The notes: generated from the sequence alone by a model not told the origin. 64,000 nucleotides of DNA from Muscardinus avellanarius (GCA_963383645.1 OY726564.1:107887540-107951539), one strand, 5' to 3'. Positions 17,140 to 26,040 are shown, counted from the first letter of the stretch. Program-made: numbers and translations.

Positions 17140-18057
17140 TTAGTTGTCTGTTAGATGGAAACTCTTGTTTCTCTGGTTCTGGTGAGTGTTACCTATTTCT
17201 TCTTTGTAGTTAATCTCTTTGAGTATTTTCTCTAGCGCTGGTTTTGAAGACATAAATTCCTTCAGTTTCTGTTTGTCATGGAAGCTTCTTATTTCTCCAT
17301 CTAATTTGATAGAAAGTTTTGCTGGATAGGAAATTTTTGGCTGGAAGTTGTTTTCTTTCAGAGTTTGGAATATGTTACTCCAAGCCCTTCTGGCTCTCAT
17401 GACTTGGTTTGGGAAGTCTGGAGTGATTCTAATTGGTTTGCCTCTGAATGTCACTTGGCCCTTTGTTTTTGTTGCCTTTAAGATTCTCTGCTTGGCTTCC
17501 ACATTGGTCATTTTGACAATTATATGGCGTGGGGATCCTCTTCTCCGATCCTGTCTAAAGGGAGTTCTATAAGTTTCCTGGATCTGTGTATCAACCTCTT
17601 GCTCTATATTTGGAAAATTTTCTGCTATTACTTCCTTGAAGAGATTGTTGATCCCTTTGGTATCACTTTCTTTTCCCTCCTCTATTCCAATTATTCTTAG
17701 GTTAGCTCTCTTAAGATGGGCCCATATTTCTTCAATGTCAGCTTCCTGCTGTTGGATATTTTTTTCTAGATTAGAAACTATGCATTCATTTTTGGATTGC
17801 TCATCTTCTAAGAGCGAGATTCTGTTCCCCATGTGGTCTAATCGGTTGTTTGTGCTTTGAATTGAGGCCTTTACTTCATTAATTGCATCCTTTATCTCTT
17901 TTTGGCTCTCTCTGAGTTCTTTTCGAAGCACCTCTATTATTTCTACAGTTATTTTCCTGATTTGATCTTCTAGAAATCTCTGATTTTCTGTTTTATCAGG
18001 TTCTGATGTTGTGGGGTTGTGCACATTCATTACTCCAGTGTTATTCCTCTTTCCCAT
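17140..18057 (-). CDS. L1 ORF1 protein (RNA-binding chaperone), intact, 305 aa
   Basis: ORF1p is the L1 nucleic-acid-binding protein: it forms trimers, coats the element RNA and acts as a chaperone in the cytoplasmic ribonucleoprotein. The start is the ATG at 18055-18057 (MGKRNNTG, matching the usual L1 ORF1 N-terminus). A further in-frame stretch to 18102 opens only with GTG (18100-18102) and is likely 5' UTR. Residues about 25-112 are rich in heptads (coiled coil). Residues about 116-213 form the RRM-like domain (NLRIIGI, ENFPN, HIIVKM). Residues about 205-291 hold the C-terminal domain (GKPIRITPDF, RRAW, SYPAKLS, FMSSKPALEKIL). It ends TDN-TAA. There are no internal stops or frameshifts. 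The length is slightly below the roughly 340-370 aa of human and mouse ORF1p. No ORF2 follows. Confidence 0.9.
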   Translation of the reverse strand: MGKRNNTGVMNVHNPTTSEPDKTENQRFLEDQIRKITVEIIEVLRKELRESQKEIKDAINEVKASIQSTNNRLDHMGNRISLLEDEQSKNECIVSNLEKNIQQQEADIEEIWAHLKRANLRIIGIEEGKESDTKGINNLFKEVIAENFPNIEQEVDTQIQETYRTPFRQDRRRGSPRHIIVKMTNVEAKQRILKATKTKGQVTFRGKPIRITPDFPNQVMRARRAWSNIFQTLKENNFQPKISYPAKLSIKLDGEIRSFHDKQKLKEFMSSKPALEKILKEINYKEEIGNTHQNQRNKSFHLTDN

Positions 18058-18851
18058 GATTTCGGAGGTTTGTGCCTTCTCTGGGTTCTTCCCTTGGGTC
18101 ACTATGGCTTCACTTAAGGTGCTCTGGATCTCGAGTCTGTATTATCTCAGACCTCACTACTCCTTTACTGGGTTGTATCACAGAGTCTCCGACCCAGGGA
18201 GTCGATAGAGGCTGCTTTAAACTATGGGGGGTGCCAGGTTGCACGTTCTCCTATGGTGTGATATCTCTGCCACCACCACTCCCTCACTGGGTCAAGTCCC
18301 AGGAGGCCCAATACTGCGATTTCTCCTCTGTGGCCCGCAATTTGACTCACTGTTCTTGAGTACGCAGATGTAGCTGTACTGGACTCGGTGAATTCACTCC
18401 TGCTGCCGCCGCCGGTGGCAATATGGCGCCTCTGCCACGCCCTCAGCCATGAGGCTGGCGTATTTTTTCTTCTCTGGTTTTGATTTCCACTCTGAATCCC
18501 TGCAGCGTGTGCTGAGCTCAGCCACTGGGAGCTTTAAATGCTGTCTGCGCCGAAAGATCCCGCCTGGCTGTTCCGCAGCGGCTCACCTCGGCTTGCTGTA
18601 GCCGTCCGTTGAGTTCGCCGCTGCCGCCGGCAGTATGGCGCTGCTGCCGCGTCCTCGGGCGCGTGTGTCTCCTCTGTGGCCCTGAGCTCTGTTCTCAGTC
18701 CGCTTTCTCTCTGGAGCCTGGTGGTTTTTTTTTTGTTTTTCTGGTGATGGTGCTTTCTGGCTATGAAAGGCGCTCTTTTTGTGGTAATGGATATTGGTTG
18801 TTAGCGGGACTCTTAAGCCCCGCTTTTCTCGGTCGCCATCTTCTGGAAACA
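18058..18851 (-). promoter_or_regulatory. 5' UTR/internal promoter of the half-L1 element
   Basis: About 790 bases between the 5' end and ORF1. CpG-rich at 18390-18670. Two similar blocks about 213 bases apart contain GGCAATATGGCGCCTCTGCC (from 18416) and GGCAGTATGGCGCTGCTGCC (from 18629), hinting at monomer-like 5' UTR units. Each holds a GCCAT YY1-type core on the minus strand. Confidence 0.6.
18831..18842 (-). promoter_or_regulatory. YY1-type site at the L1 5' end
   Basis: AAGATGGCGACC on the minus strand, 10-21 bases from the 5' terminus of the element. A YY1 site at this position is known to set transcription start in L1 elements. Confidence 0.6.
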
Positions 18852-18869
18852 GGCTCTATTTTTTATTTT
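18852..18869. repeat. target site duplication, right copy
   Basis: GGCTCTATTTTTTATTTT, identical to 16027-16044. In element orientation it is preceded by GTTTTA, so the nick site TTTTA/AAAA fits L1 endonuclease preference. Confidence 0.8.
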
Positions 18870-18995
18870 TAAAACAGCCTCTCACTAAGCTACTGAGGGC
18901 CTCACAGTTGATAAGGCTGACCTTGAACCTGCGATCTTCCTGTCTCAGTCTCCCAAATCCTGGGGTTAGAAGCATGTGGCACTGTGCCTGGCTTC
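18870..18995 (-). mobile_element. SINE left monomer (split by the half-L1 element)
   Basis: TTAAAACAGCCTCTCACTAAG through ACTGTGCCTGGCTT. This is the rest of the SINE into whose linker the half-L1 element inserted. Confidence 0.7.
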
Positions 18996-19028
18996 AGCAT
19001 CTATTTCCCTAATTGGCTTCTTTTCTTT

Positions 19029-19198
19029 TGGTACTGGGGATTGAACCCAAGGGTGTTCTACCTCTGAGCTACACCTGTAGCCCTTTTAATTTTGAAACAG
19101 GTCTCCTAAGTTGTTGAGGCTGGCCTCCAACCTGTTGCTCCTCCTGTCTCAGTCTCCCGAGCACTGGGGTTGCAGGCTGCACCGCTGCCCTTGGCTTA
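19029..19198 (-). mobile_element. B1-dID SINE, shortened
   Basis: TTGGTACTGGGGATTGAACCC, GCTACACCTGTAGCCC, a short linker TTTTAATTTTG and a left monomer lacking the GGGCCTCACTAAG part. Ends ACCGCTGCCCTTGGCTT. Confidence 0.75.
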
Positions 19199-19299
19199 TT
19201 CCACAACGTCATGGAGGGGAGGCGGGAGGAGCAGTGAAGAACAGACCTGTCCGCCCCCAGCCTGTCCACGTCCATTGTGTCTCTGGTCTCTCACACTGT

Positions 19300-19660
19300 A
19301 GCCACTGCCGCCGCCTCCTCCCTGTCCTTGCCCCCTCCTCCTCCCTCTTCTTCCCCTCCTCCCTCCTGCAGCCTCCTCCTCCCCCACTCCTCCTCCCTCT
19401 CCTCTTTCCCTTCCTCCTCCCCTCCTCGCCCACTCCTCCCTCACTCCTCCCCTCCTCCCTACCTCCTCCCACTCCTCCTCCACTCCTCCTTCCTCTTCCT
19501 CCTCCTCCTCCTCCATCCTCCCTCCTGCAGCCACCTTCTTCTTCCTCCTCCCCTCCTCCCCTCCTCCCCCTCCTTTCCCCCCTCCTCCTTCTCTCCCTCT
19601 CCCCTCCTCCCTCCTCCTTCCTCCCTCCTCCCTCCTCCTCCGTGGCTCCCCTCCTGTGGA
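19300..19660. repeat. CT-rich tract (CTCC/CTCCTC)n
   Basis: About 360 bases almost purely pyrimidine on the plus strand, with irregular CTCC, CTCCTCC and TTCC units. Pro/Leu/Ser-rich and Gly/Glu/Arg-rich frames here are compositional artefacts. It borders the CpG island at 19700. Confidence 0.9.
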
Positions 19661-19699
19661 CTCAAAAGGCCTGAGAAGCTGTAGCCCAACAGTAAGGCT

Positions 19700-20130
19700 G
19701 AGCTGAGCATGCCGGGTGGGGACCTCTGGTCGGAGGAGGGCGAGTCACCGGCCCTGATGGGGCCAGGCCCGGGCTCTGTGCGGCCATCAGGAAAGGCCTG
19801 GGGCCCTCTGGCCGGGTCGAAGGGCCTAAGGGCTTCCTCCCGGCTCCTTCCTCTCGCTGGTGCTGCACCTCCGCGGCCGCACGGGGTCAGTGTCCGCTCA
19901 GGCCTGATCCCGCGGGGAGGCTGGCGACCGCAGCTCTCTCGAGTTGGAGCAAAGGGGCCGGGCGGTGAGGGAGGAGAGCCCCCGGGGGCCAGATGTGCCG
20001 CTGGCGCCGCAGGGTGGGTTAGGAACCGCAAGCGTATGTGGACCTACTGGGCGCAGGACGGTCCACACAGGGAGTCTCCGCGGGGCGACTGCACGCGCCT
20101 CAGGACGCCCGGGACCCAGGCCCGCAGCCC
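19700..20130. promoter_or_regulatory. CpG island
   Basis: About 38 CpG in about 430 bases by hand count, with GC well over 60 percent and an estimated observed/expected CpG near 0.7. It includes GCGGCCGC (19873-19880) and several CCGCGG/CCCGGG. No SINE lies inside. Such islands usually mark promoters, but I see no TATA box or exon. Both strands have long frames, expected at this composition. Confidence 0.55.
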
Positions 20131-20162
20131 AGCCTGCTCATGCTGGGCTTTGTTTATTTTGT

Positions 20163-20363
20163 TTCTGGTACTGGGGATTGAACCAGGGGCATTCTGCCTC
20201 TGAGCTACACTCCCAGGTGCCCCTTTTTCTTTTTTCTTTTGAGACAGGGCCTCACTAAGTTGCCGAAGTCTTACTAAGTTGCTAAGGCTGATATCAAACC
20301 TACAGGTAGTACTTGAGCCTCCCAAGTACTGGGATCACAGCCATGCACCAGCACACATGGCTG
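20163..20363 (-). mobile_element. B1-dID SINE, diverged
   Basis: GGTACTGGGGATTGAACCAGG, CTTTTGAGACAGGGCCTC, end ACCAGCACACATGGCTG. Confidence 0.75.
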
Positions 20364-20393
20364 GGCCTGGTTTTTTTGTTTTGTTTTGTTTTT

Positions 20394-20592
20394 TGCAGTA
20401 CTGAGATGGAACCCAGGGCATTCTACTTCTGAGCTACACCCCCAGCCCTGTCTCTTAGTCTTTATTTTGAAACAGGGTCTCACTGAGATGCGAAAGGCTT
20501 CACTAAGTACTTGAGGCTGTCCGTGAACCACGCTCCTCCTGTCTCAGCCTCCCAAATGCTGGTATTACAAATGTGCACCACCATGCCTGGCT
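20394..20592 (-). mobile_element. B1-dID SINE, A-type
   Basis: GCAGTACTGAGATGGAACCC, linker TCTTAGTCTTTATTTTG, end ACCATGCCTGGCT. Confidence 0.85.
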
Positions 20593-20744
20593 CCCAGCCC
20601 TATTTTTTATCTTTATTTTGAAACAGGATCTCACTAAGTTGCAAAGGGCCTCACTAAGTAGGTGAGGCTGGCCTCAAACCTATAATCCTCCTGTCTCAGC
20701 CTCCCAAGTACTGGGATTACAAGTGTGCGCTACCACACCTGGCC
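20593..20744 (-). mobile_element. SINE left monomer with linker
   Basis: CCCAGCCCTATTTTTTATC, TTGCAAAGGGCCTCACTAAG, ACCACACCTGGCC. The right monomer probably lies beyond the copy at 20394, so this is the nested host. Confidence 0.65.
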
Positions 20745-20753
20745 TTGTCCTGG

Positions 20754-20780
20754 TGTGTGTGTGTGTGTGTGTGTGTGTGT
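20754..20780. repeat. (TG)n microsatellite
   Basis: Short TG run abutting the SINE at 20781. Confidence 0.9.
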
Positions 20781-20948
20781 GGTATTGGAGATTGAATTCA
20801 AGGGGCAGTCTTCTGAGCTAAACCCTCAGTCCTTTTTTTATATTTTGTTTTGAAACAGGGTCTCACTAGATTGCTGAGAGCCTCGCTATTTGCTGAGCTT
20901 AGTTTCCCAAATACTGGGATTCCAGCTATGCGCCATCACAGCCACTGG
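20781..20948 (-). mobile_element. B1-dID SINE, shortened
   Basis: GGTATTGGAGATTGAATTC, TTTTTTATATTTTGTTTTG, the left monomer lacks the middle GATCCTCCTGTCTC part, end ATCACAGCCACTGG. Confidence 0.65.
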
Positions 20949-20965
20949 TCCTGTTTTTTTTCCCC

Positions 20966-21141
20966 CAGTACTAGGGATGGAAGCTACACCCCCAGCCCAA
21001 TTTTTATTCTTTATTTTGAAACAGAGTCTCACTGAGTTGCAAAGGGCCTCACTAAGTATCTGAGGCTGTCTGGGAACTGCGGACTCCTGTCTCAGCCTCC
21101 CTAATGCTGGAGTTGCAAGCGTGCCCACCACACCTGGCTGG
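20966..21141 (-). mobile_element. B1-dID SINE, A-type, shortened right monomer
   Basis: CAGTACTAGGGATGGAAGC (middle of right monomer deleted), CTGAGTTGCAAAGGGCC, end ACCACACCTGGCTGG. Confidence 0.75.
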
Positions 21142-21397
21142 TCCTGGTTTTAATGGCTGCAGGAGACTGAGCTCCAGCACTAGGGGCGGCATAGCTACGG
21201 GGCAGGGTGACACTGCACCAGCAAGGTGGTGGGTGCTGACCCAGTGGCCAACCTCCCTGCCAGCGAGCGCTGACACTCTTGACTGGCTGCTGACGTAAGC
21301 CCATACCTGGGCCCAGCCGTAGATATAGATTTTGTGGGGTCTAAAGCTTATACAACTTGGAGATCTCTTTAAGAAAAATAATATAAAATTAAAAGTA

Positions 21398-21600
21398 CAG
21401 CTGGCTGTGGTGGAGCAGTCTTGTAATCCCTGTACTTGGGAGGCTGAGACAGGAGGATTGTGGGGTCATGGACAGGCTCAGCTACTTAGTGAGGCCCTCC
21501 TCAACTTAGCAAGACCCTGTTTCAAAATAAAGAATAAAAAATAGGGCTGGGGTTGTAGCTCGGAGGTAGAATGCCCCTGGGTTCATTTCCCAACACCACA
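21398..21600 (+). mobile_element. B1-dID SINE, A-type
   Basis: AGCTGGCTGTGGTGGAGCAG, CAAAATAAAGAATAAAAAATA in the linker (partly), GGGCTGGGGTTGTAGCTCGG, tail CACCACACACATACAC. Confidence 0.85.
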
Positions 21601-21679
21601 CACATACACAAAAAATTACAAGTACAAAATTAGGTGTGAAAGTAAATACTTATTTAAAGGGAGAAAATAGATCACATCA

Positions 21680-21863
21680 AATTATAAACTTTTTTTTTTT
21701 TTGCGGTATTGGGGATGGAACCCAGGGGCATTCTACCTTCAAGCTACACCCTCAGCCCTCTTTTTTATTCTTTATTTTGAAACAGGGTGTTACTGAGTTC
21801 ACAAAGGGCCTGTCTCAGCCTCTTGAATGCTGGGATTACAAGCGTGCGCCACCATGCCCGGCC
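21680..21863 (-). mobile_element. B1-dID SINE, A-type, with deletion
   Basis: Poly(T), GCGGTATTGGGGATGGAACC, left monomer missing the CACTAAGTAGCTGAGGCTG part, end ACCATGCCCGGCC. Confidence 0.8.
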
Positions 21864-21879
21864 AAATTATAAATTTTTA

Positions 21880-22060
21880 AGCCACACACGGTGGTGCATG
21901 CCTGTGGTCCCAGTACTTGAAAGGCTGAGACAGGAGGATTGCAGGTTCAAGAATCGTGGTAACTTAGTGAGAAACCTTTTCAAAATTAATATATAAGAAA
22001 AAAGGGCTGGAGGTATATAGCTCAGAGGTAGAATGCATGGGTTTCATCCCCGGTACTAAA
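21880..22060 (+). mobile_element. B1-dID SINE, diverged
   Basis: AGCCACACACGGTGGTGCATG, AAAGGGCTGGAGGTATATAGC, TTTCATCCCCGGTAC, (CA)n tail. Confidence 0.75.
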
Positions 22061-22569
22061 TACACACACAAAGGAAAAAGAATTTTTAAAGGCAGACAAA
22101 CAGCACAAATATCATGCAGTCCTGTCTGACACACCCCTATTATATTTCCTCTGTTTCTGGCTGTATCCTCTTCGCTGACCATTTCATATGCCAGCAATTT
22201 TGCAAAATTTTGTAATATCACTTTTTATAGAAAGGTGAAAAAGATAATCCAGTCATTCCCCCAGTGTGGTTTATCAAAGTTTTAGGTAATACCATTGTAG
22301 GTTTATGCCTCCCCACTCTGACAGAGGAAAAGCATATGGTATACGTATACTTGTATATGCTGCTTGATTAGGTATATTCCTGACAAGAAAATAGGACATC
22401 TCAGGAGAAGAAAACTGACTAGTCATCGATAAAAACGAATCTTGCCTTTACTTCGGGGATGGCTGGTAGAACTGTCCACACGTTAGCTTCTGACTGCGCA
22501 AGAGCTACGTTTCTCTCACGAGTCCCACCTGCTCCCAGCACCAGGTGTCCCAGGTCACATTCACCGTGT
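22061..22569. other. AT-rich unassigned DNA, no gene
   Basis: No repeat or exon recognised. Confidence 0.4.
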
Positions 22570-22723
22570 TCACATCTCACTGCTGCGATCCAAGCACCTG
22601 ACCTCAAAACTTAGAGGAAGAAGAGTTTTATTTCCTTACAGTGCTGAAGATTTCAGTCCACATTAGACCAGCTTCCAAGAGGAGCTGGGGCTGCAGGTCC
22701 TCAGGGAATCATGGCTGGGTAAA

Positions 22724-22767
<44 letters not shown>

Positions 22768-23035
22768 AGAAGAAGAAGAAGAAGAAGGAGGAGGAGGAGG
22801 AGGAGGAGGAGGAGGAGGAGGAGGAGGAGGAGGAGGAGCTGCTTGCATCAGTTAATGGTGACAGGGGACAGAAAGAGAAGGAACCTGTAGTGGCCAGCTG
22901 GGAAAATTGTCCCCAGCCACACCCCCAGAGACCGTTCCCCGGCCACCAAGACCCATCTCTGAACATGGCCGCTTTGCCTAACACACGAGGTGTTGGAGCT
23001 ATTTTAAATCCAAAGCCTAACACACCACACATGAC
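22570..23035 (-). mobile_element. possible MaLR-type LTR (antisense)
   Basis: AGAGTTTTATTTCCTTACAGTGCTG near the left end, an internal purine run, and CCTAACACACGAGGTGTTGG .. AAATCCAAAGCCTAACACACC near the right end. This follows the general order of antisense MaLR LTRs (TTTATTTCTTACAGTTCTG .. AACACATGAACTTTGGGGG). Ends are not resolved. Confidence 0.35.
22724..22837. repeat. (GA)n-(GAA)n-(GGA)n purine tract
   Basis: Three successive purine blocks: GA (to about 22762), GAA (to about 22786), GAG/GGA (to 22837). Not next to a SINE; it probably grew from the GAGA stretch of the LTR-like host. Confidence 0.95.
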
Positions 23036-23416
23036 CCATGTCTCAAGTCAGTAGCGTGGCCAGCAGGGGTCATCCTAGCAGCCGTTTCTACGCTGAACTC
23101 TTAAACTATACCAGGAAGTGTCAAAAGACGAAATCACGACAAATTTAAAGCTCTTAACTGACCTTTGCTTGTGATTCTAACCTTGGGCAGACCTCAGAAT
23201 CAGAATGGGGTCAAAGAATCCTGGGGCTACAACACTCTCAGATGACATTTGTGAGCAAAAAACCAAGGTGATGAGCAGAGACCTCTCGACTGATCACAGC
23301 TAGGTGTTTTGCCTAACTTGAATCCACTGGCCATTTATGGTTGTGCAAAGCTAGGTGTCTGTGAGCAGCCAGGACTCAGGCTCAGCTATTTGTGACAAGA
23401 ATATACTCTTTTTGTG
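23036..23416. other. unassigned, no gene
   Basis: CCAGCAGGGGTCA at 23060-23072 is a partial CTCF-like match (one key mismatch). Nothing else recognised. Confidence 0.4.
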
Positions 23417-23818
23417 TGTGTGGTGCTGGGGATTGAATCTAGGGACACTCTACCTTCGAGCTACACACCCAGCCCTGTTTTTTATTCTTTTATTTTTTAT
23501 TTTTATTTTTGGTGGTACTGGGGTTCCTGGAAGCCCTTCTCCCTCCAGGCTACACTCCCAGACCTATTTTTATTTTTGGAAACAGGGTCTCTTAAGCCAG
23601 CACGGCTGGCTTTGAACCTGCGCGATCCTCCTGTCTCCGCCTCCCAAGCGCGGGGATTCCAAGCTTGCGCCACCACGCCCGGCTTATTCTTTATTTTGAA
23701 ACAGGGTCTAACTAAGTCGGGGAGGGCCTCGCTAAGTAGCTGAGGCTGGCTGCGAACCCACATCCTCCGTCTCAGCCTCCCAATACTGGGATTCCCAGCG
23801 TGCCCACCACGCCCGGCG
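23417..23818 (-). mobile_element. B1-dID SINE split by a C-type copy
   Basis: Right monomer at 23417-23485 (GTGGTGCTGGGGATTGAATC), left monomer at 23686-23818 (ATTCTTTATTTTGAAACAGGG .. ACCACGCCCGGC). A C-type SINE fills the linker. Confidence 0.8.
23508..23685 (-). mobile_element. B1-dID SINE, C-type, nested
   Basis: GGTGGTACTGGGGTTCCTGG, CTACACTCCCAGACC, hairpin AAGCCAGCACGGCTGGCTTTG in part at 23594-23614, end ACCACGCCCGGC. Confidence 0.9.
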
Positions 23819-24535
23819 TCCAGTGTGCTCTTCAGTGAGGCTTTCAGCTAGCCTGCGGACCAAGTCAGTGTTACATAGGGCTTTAAGTACCAAGTCATCC
23901 TCAGGCCTAATTTCAACTTAATTTAACAGAAGCGACTGCAAATTACTTAAATAAATGTACTCAACTCAATTTCCCCTTAACCAGGCGCCACAAATGCCCA
24001 CAGCCACTCCAAACAGCATCTAACGGGAGGGAAGTGTGCCCGAAAGGGGCCAGAGTGGGCTGCAGCCTGAAGTTATTGTGGCGAATAAACCACACTTTCC
24101 CAAATGTCAAACCAGTTGCTAGCACCTTGGAAGGGTGCTTGCAAGAGAGGATCCTAAGTCTAAGCTTGATTAGCCCCCCCCCCCCCCCAGGAAATGGCTT
24201 TCTCCTCGCTGGGCGCCCGCTGCTTCTCGGGGGTGCGTTTCCTCCGCTTCCAGAAGGAAGGCAGAGCAGGTCCCCGGGAACTGAACGGCTCCCGCCTGCC
24301 CTTACCACCGTCTTCCTACTCGGGTGCCACGGAGTGACAGAGTTGCAGAGGTGCGTGCCCACCGTTAGCTGTGGCCACAGGTTAGGGTGAAGCCCCTCCT
24401 CAGAGTTCACAGGAAAACAGACTCTGGTCACAGGAGCTACCCCTGGTGGCCTCGTCACGGCCACCACCTCGCTGGCCCCACCGGGCCTGTCCTAGGTTGT
24501 TCCTGGATAGGACAAGGTCTCCAAGGGCAGCAGGT

Positions 24536-24537
<2 letters not shown>
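23819..24537. other. unassigned, no gene
   Basis: Contains a 16-base poly(C) at about 24174-24189. No repeat or exon recognised. Confidence 0.4.

Positions 24538-24586
<49 letters not shown>
24538..24586. repeat. (GT)n microsatellite
   Basis: About 24 GT units running into a SINE right monomer. Confidence 0.95.
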
Positions 24587-24590
<4 letters not shown>

Positions 24591-24800
24591 GGGGAATGAA
24601 CCCAAGGGCATGCTGCCTCTGAGCTGTATCCTAGCCCAATTTATTTATTTGTTTTTATGCTACTGGGGATTGAATCCAAGGGCATTCTACCTCTGAGCTA
24701 CACCCCCAGTCTCATTTGATTATTTATTTTTCATTTATTTTTGCAGTACAGGGGATGGAACCCAGGAGCATTCTACCTCCAATCTACACCCCCATCCCTA
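24587..24800 (-). mobile_element. three SINE right monomers in a row
   Basis: Right monomers at 24587-24635 (TTACTGGGGAATGAACCC), 24657-24715 (GCTACTGGGGATTGAATCC) and 24743-24800 (GCAGTACAGGGGATGGAACC), each followed by an A/T linker but not by its left monomer. This is the signature of stacked insertions into linkers. Confidence 0.7.
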
Positions 24801-24850
24801 TCTTTCTTCTTTCTTTCTTTCTTTTTTTCTTTCTTTCCGTCTTTCTTTTT

Positions 24851-25036
24851 TTGGTGGTACTTGGGTTCCTGGAAACTCTTCTACCTCTGGGCTACACTCC
24901 CAGTACCTATTTTTATACTTTTTTATTTGGAAACAGGGTCTCTTAAACCAGCGCAGCTGGCTTCGAACCTGCGTGATCCTCCTGTCTCCGCCTCCCAAGC
25001 GCGGGGATTACAAGCATGCACCGCCACACCTGGCTT
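24851..25036 (-). mobile_element. B1-dID SINE, C-type
   Basis: (TTTC)n tail at about 24803-24845, GGTACTTGGGTTCCTGGAAAC, AAACCAGCGCAGCTGGCTTCG in part, end ACCGCCACACCTGGC. Confidence 0.85.
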
Positions 25037-25175
25037 ATTCTTTATTTTGAAACAGAGTCTTACTGAGTTGCAAAAGCCCTAAGTAGCTGAGGCTGTCCAA
25101 GAATCCGGATCCTGCTGTCTTGTCTCAGCCTCCCAAATGCTGGGATTACAAGCGTGCGCCACCGCGCCCGGCCTC
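25037..25175 (-). mobile_element. SINE left monomer (host of the stack)
   Basis: ATTCTTTATTTTGAAACAGAG, CTGAGTTGCAAAAGCCC, end ACCGCGCCCGGCC. Pairs with one of the right monomers at 24587-24800. Confidence 0.7.
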
Positions 25176-25996
25176 TTCTGGGCATTTTTAAGGAATGTTT
25201 TCCCAAATCTTAAGAAAGACCCATTGGGAAAACAGGAAGAATGTTGTACCCCCCCCCCCAGCATGGACGATTAACAATCCCCAGAGAAGCCCCGCTGGGT
25301 TGAAGGACTCTGGCCCTCACTGGGGGCTGGGGCACCCACTCCAAGCTGAAGGTAACGCTAAGGAACAGGGGCGGGGGCACATGGAAGGGACGGGGGCACA
25401 TGGAAGAGATGGGCACCGCCGAGGCCCTGTTGGGTCCGCCCTTGCAGGATTACGAGCATCTGTCTGTGGTCCTGTCTACCGCTGTGAGTTATTGTTGCAA
25501 ATAAAATAAGTAGTGGTGGGCTCAAGTGCAGAGCGCACACTTCTCACAGACCTAGAGTGGAGTCCAAGCAACTCGTCTGGAGGCCAAAGCCGGTCCCTGA
25601 ATCCACCCACCATCCCAGCGTCCCAAACCACGATTCTGTGCGGTGCTGTGGCCTTTGCTGGACGTGACGTCATCCAAATACTTCCCGAGGGGTTTGCTAG
25701 CGTTTCCCAGTGTCCAGCTCTCTCTAAGCAGCTTTAAAAAAACAATAAAATAAATGCCACTCAACTTAATATCTCTTTATTTCGTAAACAAAATTAAGAT
25801 GTGCATAAGGTGTGAAGAGTGTGAAGAATATTGGAAATATTTTAAGAATAACTTAGGATTGAGGGGGAATTTCTGAGAATTCCCAGGAATTTTTTCCTAC
25901 CCCCTTCTACTTGCACATTTTGGACACTATTTTGTTTAACGGGGTCTTTCTTTTGTAGTTAGGCAAAGTTCAACTCCAGCCTAGCATTTCCCATGC
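25176..25996. other. unassigned, no gene
   Basis: Contains TGACGTCA at 25665-25672 and a run GAAGAGTGTGAAGAATATTGG in AT-rich DNA near 25820. No exon recognised. Confidence 0.4.
25665..25672. promoter_or_regulatory. CRE-like palindrome
   Basis: TGACGTCA in GGACGTGACGTCATCC. Single site, function unknown. Confidence 0.35.

Positions 25997-25997
<1 letters not shown>

Positions 25998-26038
<41 letters not shown>
25998..26038. repeat. (GT)n microsatellite
   Basis: About 20 GT units running into the SINE at 26041. Confidence 0.95.

Positions 26039-26040
<2 letters not shown>

Larger units (their letters stand above)
16045..18851 (-). mobile_element. half-L1-like (HAL1-type) retrotransposon, about 2.8 kb
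   Basis: Reading from its 5' end at 18851 on the minus strand: a CpG-rich 5' UTR with an AAGATGGCGACC YY1-type site near the start, an intact ORF1 (18057-17140), about 870 bases containing a decayed ORF2 piece in the opposite direction, an L1-type 3' UTR (about 16250-16086), and an A-rich tail with (TAAAA)n (16085-16045). The 18-bp target duplication shows that the unit was inserted as one piece by L1-type target-primed reverse transcription. ORF2 in the sense direction is missing, which is the definition of HAL1-class elements. It inserted into the linker of an older SINE; that SINE's left monomer resumes at 18870. Confidence 0.75.

Noticed and set aside
18058..18102. Upstream extension of ORF1 by 15 codons
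   Set aside because: It opens with GTG, has no ATG, and the next ATG (18055-18057) starts the MGKRNNTG wording typical of L1 ORF1.
16027..18869. Ordinary 5'-inverted (twin-primed) L1
   Set aside because: The orientation order does not fit: the 5' UTR/ORF1 and the 3' UTR/tail agree, and only the middle is reversed.
19111..19684. Pro/Leu/Ser-rich frames and opposite Gly/Glu/Arg-rich frames
   Set aside because: Compositional result of the CT-rich tract; both strands are open equally.
23059..23072. Third CTCF-like motif (CCAGCAGGGGTCA)
   Set aside because: One of the central invariant bases is wrong (T for G), so it is too weak to list as a site.
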